In this document: positions 16,408-25,931 of the stretch, in pieces | Layout of the letters: every line of letters begins with the position of its first letter | Numbering within the stretch: position 1 is the first letter of the stretch | Assembly: GCA_963774935.1 (NCBI GenBank) | Contig: CAVZGO010000007.1 | Span: 434,001-498,000 of the forward strand | Length of the DNA: 64,000 bases | Reading direction: 5' to 3' | Origin: CAVZGO01 sp963774935 | GTDB taxonomy: Bacteria; Chloroflexota; Anaerolineae; Anaerolineales; UBA4823 | Position numbers and translations under genes: made by a program | Notes under the pieces: generated by a model | The model's database searches: none | Told to the model about the DNA's origin: nothing | The model's input: the letters and a program-made list of their open reading frames with translations, nothing else

Positions 16408-18849
16408 ATGAATCTTGCAGCATATCGCAAACGCTCCACCAGGACAAAGTCGACTCGCCTGGATCGTCCATTAATATACCGGCTGGCAACGCTGTTCGTG
16501 ATGCTTTCACTGGTTTTGACCGGTGTTCAAAGCACTGCAGCTCAAGAGCCAGAATCTGGAACAGCATTCTGGAATATATACACTGCTGATGATCCCCCCT
16601 TATTCTCGAATATGACCAACCGAAGCTTACGCTTCGATGCGGCTGGCAATCCGCGCATCGCTTATGGTGGTGATCATCTCTATTATGCCTGGTACGACAG
16701 CGGCGCCGCAGCCTGGCGTCGTGTCGTAGTGGATCACGATACCCAGGTCGGGCAGTATGCTTCGCTGGCATTGGATGCTGCTGGCAACCCATACATCAGC
16801 TACTATGATGCCTATAACCGGCGCTTAAAATTCGCCTTCACCCTGGGCAGTCCTAATAATCCCTGGAACATCCAGGTGGTAGATACGCCCAGCGTGATGG
16901 CAGCCAGCACGGTTAAGATTGATCCAGAAACTCAGATTTTCCAAAATTTTGAGCAGCAAATGCTGCTGGCAGCCAGCGGGCGTGACCCAGCGTTCCAAGC
17001 TACGCCCGATGCGCCCCAGGCTCCTACATTAACTATAGGCGTGGGTGCATACAACTCCATTGCGATCGACCAGCGCGGGTATGTCCACATCAGCTATTAC
17101 GATGCCGATGAACAGGCACTCAAATACGCGATGTGGGATGGCTCCAACCCCTGGGTTATCCGTACCCCAGACGGTCCTCCACCCGATGACCCCGAATACA
17201 ATGTCGGCAGGTACTCATCCATTGCAGTAGATACCAATAATCGGGCTCATATCACCTATATGGATGAGAAATATGATGGATTACGCTACACTGTAGACCC
17301 GGGCGCAGGCGATTATTGGAACCATACCGACATTGAACGCTACAACTCCTGGGATAAGATTCACTTCGGTCCATATAATTCACTGGCGCTTGACAGCTCA
17401 AACCGCCCGCACGTCAGTTATATGCCCTGGGTTGTGACCGAAGGCTCTGTCTACAATACCGCGCTGCGTTATGCAGTCCGAGAAAACGATGGTACCTGGA
17501 CGAAATCTGACGTTGATTCCAGCACCCTGACCGGGTGGTATTCATCGATCAGCGTGAACAGCAGCGGTAAGATCATGATCAGCTACTTTGACAGCAACAC
17601 AGCGGGATTGCGTTATGCATTCTCGACAAAGAAGGATAAGTGGACGGTGAACGCACTGCAAGATGAGGGTTATACCGGCCTATATACCTCTATTGCTGTC
17701 GACCCGAACGGCTACCCCGGCATTTCCTATATGAACGGCGGAAATGGGCAGCTCCAGTTCATGCGTGAAAGCAGCGCTGGCTGGTCGATGACCGTGGTGG
17801 ATACCTCGGCGGATGTGGGCATCGTCTCATCCTTGGGGCTCCACACCAGCACACCCTGGATATCGTATTTCAACGATACCGGCGACCAGTTAAAGCTGGC
17901 GATTGGTCAATCCAGTATCTGGCAGCGCTACCTGCTTTACGAAGGAACCAGCTTTAGCTCCATGAAATTGAACAGCACCGGAGCCCCTCGAATCGCCTTA
18001 TACAACACCTTTAACGGCGACCTGCAGTTTGCTTATCTAAATAATGGCATCTGGTATAACCAGGTGGTGGATAGCGAAGGCGATGTGGGACAATACCCTT
18101 CGCTGGCATTAGACGATTATGGACTGCCTCATATCAGCTACTATGATGCCACGAACCAGCGCCTGAAGTATGCTTATTCCAACGGATCGACCTGGACGAT
18201 TCAGGTGGTGGATAATACTGCCAATGTCGGTAAGTATAGCTCCCTGGCGCTCAGCGATGGACCCTGGCAGTGTTTTTACTCGACCAGTGGAAATTGCCCG
18301 TTTATCGCCTACTTTGACGACACAAATGATGACCTGAGATTTGCTTTCAAGTCAGCCCTCAGCGCCTGGATTCCGATGACCGTCGATAGTGCTGGCGATG
18401 TTGGACGCTATGCATCCATGGCGCTTGGACCCACAGGTAACATGCACATCAGCTACTACGATAACACCAATGATGACCTGAAGTACGCAGTCGGAAATCA
18501 AGGAGCTACCAGCTGGGATTGGTCCACCCCGAAAACGGTGGTCGACAGCTCCGGAGATGTCGGGCAAAGCACTTCGCTGGCAGCCGATCAATTCAACAAG
18601 ATTCATGTATCCTATTACGATGCTACCAATGGCGACTTGAAATACGCCTTGCAGACCGGCGGCATCTGGACGACCGAAATCGTTGACAGCATCGGGAATG
18701 TCGGTTCCGGGTCTTCTCTGGCGCTCAATCCAAGTGGGCTGCCCGGCATCAGCTATTATGACGCCACCAATGGCGACCTCAAATTCGCCGCTACATTTAC
18801 CCTACCCACCACGGTTTACCGGGTGTACCTCCCATTTGCTCGTCGTTAG
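16408..18849 (+). CDS. Large secreted repeat protein, probable beta-propeller
   Basis: An 813-residue exported protein with an N-terminal signal sequence (about 25-46, ending near TAAQEPES). It has many copies of a roughly 50-residue repeat. Each repeat carries VVD-S-GDVGQY-SLALD, then P-ISYYDATN-DLKYA, then W-V as in SIAVDPNGYPGISYM. Spacing and strand pattern suggest beta-propeller blades. The C-terminus is VYRVYLPFARR, resembling a short YLP...R tail seen on exported Chloroflexota proteins (recollection, not verified). A strong ribosome-binding site (AGGAGG) precedes the ATG. Ligand and function are unknown. Confidence 0.82.
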   Translation: MNLAAYRKRSTRTKSTRLDRPLIYRLATLFVMLSLVLTGVQSTAAQEPESGTAFWNIYTADDPPLFSNMTNRSLRFDAAGNPRIAYGGDHLYYAWYDSGAAAWRRVVVDHDTQVGQYASLALDAAGNPYISYYDAYNRRLKFAFTLGSPNNPWNIQVVDTPSVMAASTVKIDPETQIFQNFEQQMLLAASGRDPAFQATPDAPQAPTLTIGVGAYNSIAIDQRGYVHISYYDADEQALKYAMWDGSNPWVIRTPDGPPPDDPEYNVGRYSSIAVDTNNRAHITYMDEKYDGLRYTVDPGAGDYWNHTDIERYNSWDKIHFGPYNSLALDSSNRPHVSYMPWVVTEGSVYNTALRYAVRENDGTWTKSDVDSSTLTGWYSSISVNSSGKIMISYFDSNTAGLRYAFSTKKDKWTVNALQDEGYTGLYTSIAVDPNGYPGISYMNGGNGQLQFMRESSAGWSMTVVDTSADVGIVSSLGLHTSTPWISYFNDTGDQLKLAIGQSSIWQRYLLYEGTSFSSMKLNSTGAPRIALYNTFNGDLQFAYLNNGIWYNQVVDSEGDVGQYPSLALDDYGLPHISYYDATNQRLKYAYSNGSTWTIQVVDNTANVGKYSSLALSDGPWQCFYSTSGNCPFIAYFDDTNDDLRFAFKSALSAWIPMTVDSAGDVGRYASMALGPTGNMHISYYDNTNDDLKYAVGNQGATSWDWSTPKTVVDSSGDVGQSTSLAADQFNKIHVSYYDATNGDLKYALQTGGIWTTEIVDSIGNVGSGSSLALNPSGLPGISYYDATNGDLKFAATFTLPTTVYRVYLPFARR

Positions 18850-18874
18850 CCACGACCACGAGAAGGAGTCATTG

Positions 18875-19363
18875 ATGCTTCAAGAAGAAAATAACAGCAC
18901 TTTAGAGATTCAGGACAATGTCGTGGTCACACTTGACTACATCCTGACTGTGGATGGCGAGATCGTTGATAAGTCAGACGATACCGGCCCAATCCAATTC
19001 CTGCAGGGGTTTGGACAAATCATCCCTGGCTTAGAAAATGCTTTGTATGGCATGGTGGTAGGCGAGAGCAAGCGGGTGCTCGTTTCCCCGGATGACGGGT
19101 ATGGCGTTGAGGATGAAGATGCCTATGCAGAGATTCCACGCAGCGAGTTTCCGCCCGAAATACCTTTAGAAGTGGGTGTGGAGCTGCAGCTGAAAGACCA
19201 GGATGGAGATGTCTTCGATGCCTATATCGAAGAATTACGGGAAGACACCGTGCTGCTCAACTTTAATCACCGGCTGGCTGGCAAAGAATTAGAATTCTCG
19301 GTCAAAGTCGTCGATCTTCGATCTGCAACGGAAGAAGAACTCGATCACGGTCACGTACACTAA
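18875..19363 (+). CDS. slyD: SlyD-type FKBP peptidyl-prolyl cis-trans isomerase
   Basis: A 162-residue cytoplasmic proline isomerase of the FKBP/SlyD type. It has the FKBP core (VVVTLDYILTVDGEIVDKS), an active-site loop GPIQFLQGFGQIIPGLENALYGM, the insert-in-flap domain, and a short His-containing tail (LDHGHVH) that may bind metal. Such enzymes help protein folding. The ATG at 18875 follows AGAAGGAG and lies 25 bases after the repeat-protein stop, so the two are probably co-transcribed. A terminator follows. Confidence 0.9.
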   Translation: MLQEENNSTLEIQDNVVVTLDYILTVDGEIVDKSDDTGPIQFLQGFGQIIPGLENALYGMVVGESKRVLVSPDDGYGVEDEDAYAEIPRSEFPPEIPLEVGVELQLKDQDGDVFDAYIEELREDTVLLNFNHRLAGKELEFSVKVVDLRSATEEELDHGHVH

Positions 19364-19378
19364 GACCTCTTAATATCT

Positions 19379-19431
19379 AAGGGACTGGCTTGCCTATGAT
19401 GATGGTAGGATTGCCAGTCCCTTATGTTTTT
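19379..19431 (+). terminator. Rho-independent terminator after slyD
   Basis: The stem is AAGGGACTGGC (19379-19389) with GCCAGTCCCTT (19413-19423), followed by ATGTTTTT. It ends the repeat-protein/slyD unit. Confidence 0.8.
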
Positions 19432-19465
19432 AATGCATCGTGGTAGGCGAATGACCGGCTGCCGC

Positions 19466-20146
19466 CTATAATGACACAAGCCCTTTCTGCAGTCCCAGAC
19501 GCACAGCTTCCGTACGATTGGCTACTCCGAGTTTGCTGAAAATAGACGAAACATGGAACTTAACCGTATGCTCACTGATCCCCAGCAGCACAGAAATTTG
19601 CTTATTCGCAAGACCCTCAGCCAATCGCTGCAGCACCTGGAGCTCACGGTCAGTTAAATCTTCCAGTTTACCCTCCGGGGAGATCGAATGGGTTAGCGTG
19701 TTCACCGAATACATCTGACTGATGGCTTGACCCATCAGTCCCGGATCGCCCACCAGCAGCCCCTCAGCGAGAGCCCTTATTGCCGCGATTAATTCCTCCG
19801 CACTGGCCTCCAGGGGTAGAATGCCCCAGGCACGCAGGTTGGTGTTTAAAAACGCCGGCACAACTGGCGCCTGATCTGCCAGCATGAGCACAGCAAGGTT
19901 ATTTATATCATATGAACCTGGATGCCTTAGCTCATCCAGTGCTCGTTCGCCAGCCAGCACCAGGACATCGGGTGTGAAATCCAGCCGGGTCGCCTCCAGC
20001 AGGTTTCTTGCCTCCGATACATCCAGGTCGAGCGCATCCTGTGAAGCCATCCGCACAGAGCCATCCGAAGAGATCGACAACATCACTCTCAACCCGGTTC
20101 TCACAGCCTGAGCCGGCGATACAATCAGCACGTGGATCAATACCAA
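19466..20146 (-). CDS. NarL/LuxR-type regulator with degenerate receiver domain
   Basis: A 226-residue transcriptional regulator. The C-terminal LuxR helix-turn-helix (about 160-222) is intact: LTDRELQVLQRLAEG, ISVLLGISEHTVKFHVSSIFSKLG. The N-terminal domain has receiver-like length and fold pattern but lacks the phosphorylation residues. Where an acidic pair is expected it reads IVSPAQA, and the acceptor position reads VLVLAGERA. It is therefore an atypical response regulator, likely phosphorylation-independent. It is convergent with slyD across the terminator and has no adjacent kinase. Confidence 0.85.
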   Translation of the reverse strand: MVLIHVLIVSPAQAVRTGLRVMLSISSDGSVRMASQDALDLDVSEARNLLEATRLDFTPDVLVLAGERALDELRHPGSYDINNLAVLMLADQAPVVPAFLNTNLRAWGILPLEASAEELIAAIRALAEGLLVGDPGLMGQAISQMYSVNTLTHSISPEGKLEDLTDRELQVLQRLAEGLANKQISVLLGISEHTVKFHVSSIFSKLGVANRTEAVRLGLQKGLVSL

Positions 20147-20296
20147 GCCTCCGATTTCATGAGCTTTTATTCAAGGTTACGCTTTGGTCACCATGATGCT
20201 CGAGGATTTGAATCTGCTCCACAAGATTACGCACCTGCATCTCCACCATCAAAATCAGCCGTTGCTGAATTTTCTATGAGCACCACTCCATTAATA

Positions 20297-21345
20297 TTAT
20301 ACATCGCCGGCGCCGGTGTTAAAAGTTGCTGTGGGCGTCGGCGTTGGTGAGGGGGGACACGATTCCACTATAACCCTCTTATCGTCACTATCCCCGCAAT
20401 CAGAAAATTTGTTACAGGGAAAACTGGTGCAATACGGGCTGCCGGTACAAGCATGACCGCCGTTATCCCATGCGTTCGCCCCCACGTAATAACTGCCGGT
20501 TTCATCCCAGCTTAGAACTTGCTGATAAGGGCTATAAATTTGGACCGATGTCCACACGGGCGTCGGTATCGCCGGGGTCCACCACATCTCTACCTTGTTG
20601 ATTATCCCATCGTCACGACAATTTGCCGTATAAGTACCAGTTTGGTTTTGGCACAATGACGTGAGCCCGCTAATTTCACAAGTTGGCGGATCATTGGGTA
20701 CCGGTGTTAAAGTTGGCATGGGGGTCAATGTCGGCGCTGGGGCTGATGAACACCGGCAACAACTTTTGTTGGGTCGTCTGGGGTACAAATTTTCCCATCA
20801 TTCCCCCCGGTACCCTCACACCCAGCCGCCCCGCTATTATCGCAATTTGGATGATTGCCGCAAGCGCACTTGGTCCCGTTGACAGTACCAGAACAGCTAT
20901 CGGCACAAGCGCCCCCGCCAACCCCACCCGGTGTTGGGGTTGGTCCCACCCCAGAATACCAACTACATGAATCCTTAAACGCACACTGACCAGAACAAGC
21001 GCTGTTATGGGAAGCCGTACAAGTAGATTGGGTAGTGAAATCCGGGCAAGATTCACTATGCGTCGCCGGGGAACCAGCTACACATTGCGGGCCGCAAACA
21101 CATGCTGCCCCGCCACAATCGAAAGAACTACTACAATCCTGATTTGTATTATTAGAGTACCTACAGTCATCCACATAAGTGCCGCACTCAATTACCCCTG
21201 AACAACTTTGGGCTGATACTGGAGGAGCTATCCAGTTTTTAATGTCGCGCCACAGGCTTTGGGCCGGGTTGGCCGCCTTGTCGCTTTCAACATTGATAGG
21301 CTGCTGGGTGGCTTGTTCCATTTCGTTTTTAATGGCATACATCAA
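20297..21345 (-). pseudogene. Cys-rich secreted protein split by a frameshift
   Basis: Two overlapping minus-strand frames make one protein. Frame one (20725-21345) holds about 20 cysteines in short CxC/CxxC-spaced segments (DCGGAACVCGPQC, SCSGTVNGTKCACG) and ends ICTPDDPTK. Frame two (20297-20788) continues CCRCSSAPAPTLTP, then an immunoglobulin-like region (CEISGLTSLCQNQTGTY) and a PTPTPT tail. The break is one base near 20745-20765 in ACAAAAGTTGTT. The N-terminus lacks a hydrophobic segment and starts immediately after the stop of the membrane-anchored gene upstream, so all three pieces may once have been one polypeptide. Function unknown; disulfide-rich surface protein is an inference. 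Confidence 0.6.
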
Positions 21346-21920
21346 CTCACGGTTGGGACTAAGTTTGTTGCCGCAAACAGAGTCCGCAGCATCCGGTAAG
21401 ATAACTCTAAAGCCACCTGGTCAGAATCAGATTTTGCCCAATCCTCTTTTAGAAAGATGGTATACACGGCCTCGTTGCCTACCAAGGCGCTTTGCATGCC
21501 AGCGATGGTTTCGCCCCCGGCTCTGGTCCGCTCGTACAAAGTGTTTTCCCGGGTAGTTGCCTCTATGGGGTTAATGGACTCAAACACAAAAGCCACCGCC
21601 TCGGGGTACACAGGTGTCAACCGGCCATTTTGGAGTACCACAAAGGATTTATCTGGTGGGTAATTGATCTGCTCCATCTTTTGCTTAATCCACTCAGTTC
21701 CCTCAGGACTCAAAGTAGCCGTAATGCCCGGGATGTTCGATGCCACCCGGAACTTAATTGCCCTTTCGGCCAAGGGGGTAAGCATCGGAGTTGGTGATGC
21801 CGCATTCTGCCTTGGCAGCTGTATTTGCCTATACCGTTGATAGCCTAACCCCGCCAGTAACCCCAAGCCAAACAAACACCCCAACAAAACCATCACCCAT
21901 ACTATCCGCTTCTTTTCCAT
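21342..21920 (-). CDS. Hypothetical membrane-anchored protein
   Basis: A 192-residue protein with one N-terminal membrane helix (about 7-27, VWVMVLLGCLFGLGLLAGLGY), a short PTPMLTP linker and a compact extracytoplasmic domain of about 130 residues. I do not recognise the family. Its stop overlaps the start of the Cys-rich gene. Shifting frame near the end gives NKLSPNRELMYAIKNEM, which runs smoothly into the next protein, so the two may be one gene with a base missing near 21360. Confidence 0.6.
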   Translation of the reverse strand: MEKKRIVWVMVLLGCLFGLGLLAGLGYQRYRQIQLPRQNAASPTPMLTPLAERAIKFRVASNIPGITATLSPEGTEWIKQKMEQINYPPDKSFVVLQNGRLTPVYPEAVAFVFESINPIEATTRENTLYERTRAGGETIAGMQSALVGNEAVYTIFLKEDWAKSDSDQVALELSYRMLRTLFAATNLVPTVS

Positions 21921-21985
21921 ACCCTCTTAGTATGGCAAAAAATCCGCCCCCGTGCAATCCTTATGTAGAAATTTCGCTTTCCAGC

Positions 21986-23545
21986 CTACTTCACCGCCCG
22001 CCACTTAATCGGATAATTAACCAAACCAGACTGAAACTCATATTTCTCTGATGCAAGTGGCCGATTACTGCTTCTATCCATAACCAGCCGCCCACTCACT
22101 TGACTATCATCCGTGGGAAATGACGGAAAATTTAGGCCCTCAATTATCATCCATCCAGCCAGGTTAATCCCTCCACCATCATGACCATTTCGCATCCATT
22201 GGCTTGCCCAAGAATCATTTAGTTCACTAATAATTATTAAGCTCTCAGTTTGCGGATCGTAAACCATGCCAAAGCCGCGGCTTTCCTCCGGACTTGACGC
22301 GAAAGGCATAACAAGCGGCAGTTGCGGCATACCTGGTCGAAGTACTTGCGCTAGGTTGAAAAATTTCAATTGTCTGACGCGGAAGTTAGAGTAGGGCCCC
22401 AGCTGGCCGTCAGCAATGTCATTGGCCTTAAAGCTCAGAATCGTTTGATTGGGGTCACTGGATACTTCCCTAATAATGGAGTCAAAATAACTTATAATGG
22501 CACTCGGATTATCTACTACTCCCCTCAACTCACGCTTGGCGGGATCACCCCTTTCTAATATTGACCGGCTGACAAATATTCCATCCAAATCTACGGTGGC
22601 TGCATTGGGTAAGTCTAAGAAAAATAAATCCGCCCGAGGCTCACCGGTATTCGGTTCATACAATTGCCAATCAAGCCACGTCCGGCCGGTATCTACCAAC
22701 CCGCCGTTTTCTAGGCGATAAACCTTGAATCCAATTTGGGCCTCACCCTTGTAGGCCGCCACGGGGTGATTGCGGTCCACTACCGCGGTTAAGACGCCGT
22801 CCTGGGCATACACCACGCCCTGAGGCATTTCCAACCGCTGATTTGCGCTAATTGGCTGATCCAGGGTGTCTTTAAGTGGCACAAACGACCGCCCGTCCCA
22901 ATTGATTAGCTGCCCCTCCTTAATCTGCACCGGTTCAATCCAGGTGTGGTTTTCCCCGTCCCACACTACCAACGCTCCAGCTGGTGTCAAAGTAGTCTGA
23001 TCTTTCAAGTAAATTTGGTTTAAAAGCGTCGTCGCCTCGCCCGTAGTTGGGTTTATTAGCGCTGTCGCGCCGCCGTTATACTCGGCTAACAGGCCTAACT
23101 CAGTTACATGCAGCTCCTGGGCTTTAACATTCTCCGGCTTACTGTTGATCTCGACCGTCACCTGCCGGTAACGCCCGGCCTCCTGGTCCCAACGCCGCAG
23201 GTTGCCGCCGCTAGATTCAAATGCCTCAACTGGCTGGTTGTTAGCCGTATCCCAACCAACTAACTGGCCATCCATCAGATACAAACCAGCGCCAGTTCTT
23301 GGGACTGGCTCATACGCTTCCTTTTCCTTGTTCCAATGGGCTAAAGTGCCGTCGTCCTGGACTACAAACGCCTCTGGCGGAGTGGTGGGCTCAGGAGTGA
23401 ACGTGGATAATGACGTCATCGTTGGAATAGCGCTGGGTTGAGCAGTAGCAGATGGCGCAGTAGTTTGCGTTGATTTTACAGTTGGTGTAGTACAAGCGCC
23501 GAGGAAAAAAGTCACTACAATAATCAGCATGAACCATTTTTTCAT
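21986..23545 (-). CDS. Lipoprotein of unknown function
   Basis: A protein of about 519 residues starting MKKWFMLIIVVTFFLGAC, a lipobox signal with the Cys as lipid attachment site, followed by a Ser/Thr/Pro linker to about residue 60. The middle (about 65-290) has loosely repeated WD/WN segments (LAHWNKEKE, LVGWDTANN, LRRWDQEAG, LINWDGRSF) suggesting a repeat fold. The C-terminal half contains PQTESLIIISELNDSWAS-like sequence of unknown family. An upstream ATG at 23563 adds six residues. It lies 65 bases upstream of the membrane-anchored gene on the same strand. Confidence 0.65.
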   Translation of the reverse strand: MKKWFMLIIVVTFFLGACTTPTVKSTQTTAPSATAQPSAIPTMTSLSTFTPEPTTPPEAFVVQDDGTLAHWNKEKEAYEPVPRTGAGLYLMDGQLVGWDTANNQPVEAFESSGGNLRRWDQEAGRYRQVTVEINSKPENVKAQELHVTELGLLAEYNGGATALINPTTGEATTLLNQIYLKDQTTLTPAGALVVWDGENHTWIEPVQIKEGQLINWDGRSFVPLKDTLDQPISANQRLEMPQGVVYAQDGVLTAVVDRNHPVAAYKGEAQIGFKVYRLENGGLVDTGRTWLDWQLYEPNTGEPRADLFFLDLPNAATVDLDGIFVSRSILERGDPAKRELRGVVDNPSAIISYFDSIIREVSSDPNQTILSFKANDIADGQLGPYSNFRVRQLKFFNLAQVLRPGMPQLPLVMPFASSPEESRGFGMVYDPQTESLIIISELNDSWASQWMRNGHDGGGINLAGWMIIEGLNFPSFPTDDSQVSGRLVMDRSSNRPLASEKYEFQSGLVNYPIKWRAVK

Positions 23546-23563
23546 AAATAGATCCCCATTCAT

Positions 23564-23965
23564 TGGCTTTTCTTGGCTGAATTATGCCTTAAATCTCTGA
23601 CAGAAAAGGAGGCTATCGATACACATTATAAATGCACATAGACGCAGTTTTGATATGCGTTCGTAAGTTGACTTCCCCAATTGGATGTGAGAGCATGATG
23701 GCATGCTGATGCGATTCCGGAATAGCAGGATTATGCTAAACCGTAAATACACAATAGTGCCAAGCCAATTAATTTAACCTTGGAGGTAATTTTTAAAATC
23801 TCGGAGATGCTATGCGCCAGATCGTATTTACAAATGACAGATGAAGTGCTGATGCAGTCAACAGCTCCAGTTGTGCAGGGAATCCTGCTCGCCCAGGCTG
23901 ATCCTTACTCGGTCACCTGAGATACTTTTTACAAGGCTGAAACTCCGACTATCATTCCATGTTTT
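23564..23965. other. Intergenic region, no gene recognised
   Basis: About 400 bases between two minus-strand genes. A short plus-strand frame from 23835 (MTDEVLMQSTAPVVQG..., 28 codons) has no ribosome-binding site and no recognisable product. It may be coincidence or a gene remnant. Confidence 0.5.
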
Positions 23966-24874
23966 TCATCTATGCTCCCCTATTATAACTTCGACGAATT
24001 GCACCTGACCGCCTCGCAGCACCTGGACTGGTGTTGCCGTTCCAACCAGACCGCCTACCAGCATGATTGCCAGGTCATCAGGGTCGCTTACCGGCTGCCC
24101 ACCCAGGCTGACCAGGATATCTCCCACCAGCAGACCGCCCTTATCTGCTGGGCTGTTCTCTTCTACCCCAACCAACAGGAGACCGCTCGCCTGTGCTCGT
24201 CCCAAAGCCTGACGTTGGGCAGCCTGTAACGCCACGGTCTGGCTGCGTACACCCAGGAATCCCCGTTTAACACGCCCATCCTTGTCCAACACGTTCGCAA
24301 TCGACCATGCCAGACCTGCCGGGATTGTCAGCGAGCCACCCTGCCACAAGCCGGAAGTATTAATGCCCAATATTTCACCGCTGGCATCCACCAATGGCCC
24401 GCCTGAGAAACCCGGGTAAGGAATCGTGTCGGTGCGCAGGTAACGCTCGAGCATGCCACCGCGACCGGTGCGCACCGGACCGCCCAGCGCACTCACCACT
24501 CCCAGGCTTGCTTGAATACCCTCCGGGCTGGGCCGTCCTAAAGCGAGTACAAGCTGTCCGACTCGAGCTTCGTCCTTGGATTGGACAGCCGAGGTTAATT
24601 TAACGTCTTGAAGGCGCAGCAGCGCCAGGTCGCTGCCAGGATCACGTCCTGCCAGGGAAGCGGTTTTCTCGCTGCCGTCCGGCAGCATAATGTGAATTTC
24701 TTCATCACGCTCAACAACATGGTCGGCAGTTAATACCAGCTCGGATGATATGGCAATTCCACTGGCTGGGTGACGCCGGCGCGCATCCACTAATACTGTG
24801 GCAGCGCCAGCTCGGGCAACCGCTTCAGCCATCGCATCGGAAAAGGCTACCAGGGGGTTATCATATTGTGACAT
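23966..24874 (-). CDS. HtrA/DegP-like serine protease with PDZ domain, no signal peptide
   Basis: A 302-residue S1C-family trypsin-like protease. The catalytic triad is visible: H52 (LVLTADHVV), D82 (SDLALLRL) and S157 (GFSGGPL). A PDZ domain follows at about 205-298 with a VEENSPADKGGLLVGDILVSLGGQ core. There is no signal peptide or membrane helix, unlike most HtrA proteins, so it is predicted to be cytoplasmic. It reads as a single-gene unit divergent from the histidinol-phosphatase-like gene. Confidence 0.9.
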   Translation of the reverse strand: MSQYDNPLVAFSDAMAEAVARAGAATVLVDARRRHPASGIAISSELVLTADHVVERDEEIHIMLPDGSEKTASLAGRDPGSDLALLRLQDVKLTSAVQSKDEARVGQLVLALGRPSPEGIQASLGVVSALGGPVRTGRGGMLERYLRTDTIPYPGFSGGPLVDASGEILGINTSGLWQGGSLTIPAGLAWSIANVLDKDGRVKRGFLGVRSQTVALQAAQRQALGRAQASGLLLVGVEENSPADKGGLLVGDILVSLGGQPVSDPDDLAIMLVGGLVGTATPVQVLRGGQVQFVEVIIGEHR

Positions 24875-25030
24875 CGGATATTTTCCTTTCGCAATACCAA
24901 TAGGGTTATAGTTACTTCCTTGCTATCATAGCAAATGCATGGGTATGAATGCATCACCTAAAAGACTGGTTTTCTCCTGGAAATTCGTCGAGCAACCTGT
25001 ATTTGTTCCGGAGTATACTTAAGCCTGCTT

Positions 25031-25819
25031 ATGCCTCACAATTTACAAGCTTACCTTGATTTCACTATTGAAACTGTATTCCTGGCTGGAAAGCTCACCT
25101 TAGGATATTTTCAGCGAGATATTACACCGGATTACAAGAAGGATTCCTCCCCGGTGACCATCGCCGACCGGCTGGCTGAAGAGCTGATCCGCAGCCGGAT
25201 CGAGAAGAATTATCCTCAGCACGCGATCATCGGTGAAGAACAAGGCGTCAAAGAAAGCGAAGGTTCCTCTCATCGCTGGATTATTGATCCAATCGATGGC
25301 ACGAAGTCTTTTATGCGCGGCGTACCGCTCTATGGCGTCCTTGTAGGTCTGGAGATCGATGGTCAGGTGCAGGTTGGAGCCGCTTACTTTCCAGCGATGG
25401 GGGAGATGATATCTGCCGCGACTGGTTTAGGCTGCTACTGGAACGGGCGCCCGGCAAGAGTATCATCTATTTCGCAACTCAGACAGGCTTTTGTCTCTTG
25501 TACGGATCCTGGCAGCTTTTACAAATATGGTCGCCATAAAGTTTTTAAACGCCTGGCGTTAGCGAGCTATTTCCGTGCCGGATGGGGAGACGCTTACGGA
25601 TATCTGCTGGTCGCCACTGGCCGGGCAGAGGTGATGCTCGACCCGGTGATGCACATCTGGGACTGCGGCCCATTTCCCCCAATCTTTCGCGAAGCTGGCG
25701 GCTACTTTGGAGATTGGCAGGGCAACGAAACCATTTATGCTGGCGAGGCGATGGCTACCAATGGTGTGCTGCTGCCGCAAGTGCTAGCCATTATGCAAAA
25801 CAAACAAGAATCCATCTGA
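25031..25819 (+). CDS. hisN: Inositol-monophosphatase family, histidinol-phosphatase-like
   Basis: A 262-residue Mg-dependent phosphatase. Metal-binding motifs are GEE (with upstream D43), WIIDPIDGTKSF and WDCGPFPPIFREAGG. Within the family the FMRGVPLYGVLVGL and WDCGPF...EAGG segments fit HisN-type histidinol-phosphate phosphatase, the penultimate histidine synthesis step, better than inositol monophosphatase. There are no other his genes in the window, so the substrate is not proven. Confidence 0.8.
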   Translation: MPHNLQAYLDFTIETVFLAGKLTLGYFQRDITPDYKKDSSPVTIADRLAEELIRSRIEKNYPQHAIIGEEQGVKESEGSSHRWIIDPIDGTKSFMRGVPLYGVLVGLEIDGQVQVGAAYFPAMGEMISAATGLGCYWNGRPARVSSISQLRQAFVSCTDPGSFYKYGRHKVFKRLALASYFRAGWGDAYGYLLVATGRAEVMLDPVMHIWDCGPFPPIFREAGGYFGDWQGNETIYAGEAMATNGVLLPQVLAIMQNKQESI

Positions 25820-25838
25820 TCGAAGTTTAAATTAGAGT

Positions 25839-25884
25839 TTCTGAAACGCTTCTGGAAACGGCTGCTGAAACACCTCTGAAACGC
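25839..25884. repeat. Four imperfect 11-12-bp tandem repeats
   Basis: Four units of the form YTSCTGRAAACRC lie head to tail at 25839-25849, 25850-25861, 25862-25873 and 25874-25884. They sit between the phosphatase stop and the ParB-like gene, followed by a GCCTGCC...GGCAGG stem at 25883-25907. The stem may be part of a leader or terminator; the repeats have no assigned role. Confidence 0.5.
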
Positions 25885-25931
25885 CTGCCCGATAAACTAC
25901 AGGCAGGATTAAGAACAAGAGGAGAGCAGCC

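Noticed and set aside
16408..18849. LPXTG sortase signal at the C-terminus
   Set aside because: The end reads YLPFARR with no LPXTG and no following membrane helix.
23835..23921. Short frame MTDEVLMQS... in the 402-base gap
   Set aside because: 28 codons with no ribosome-binding site; cannot be supported as a gene.
25839..25884. CRISPR array
   Set aside because: Units are 11-12 bp with no spacers and no cas genes nearby.
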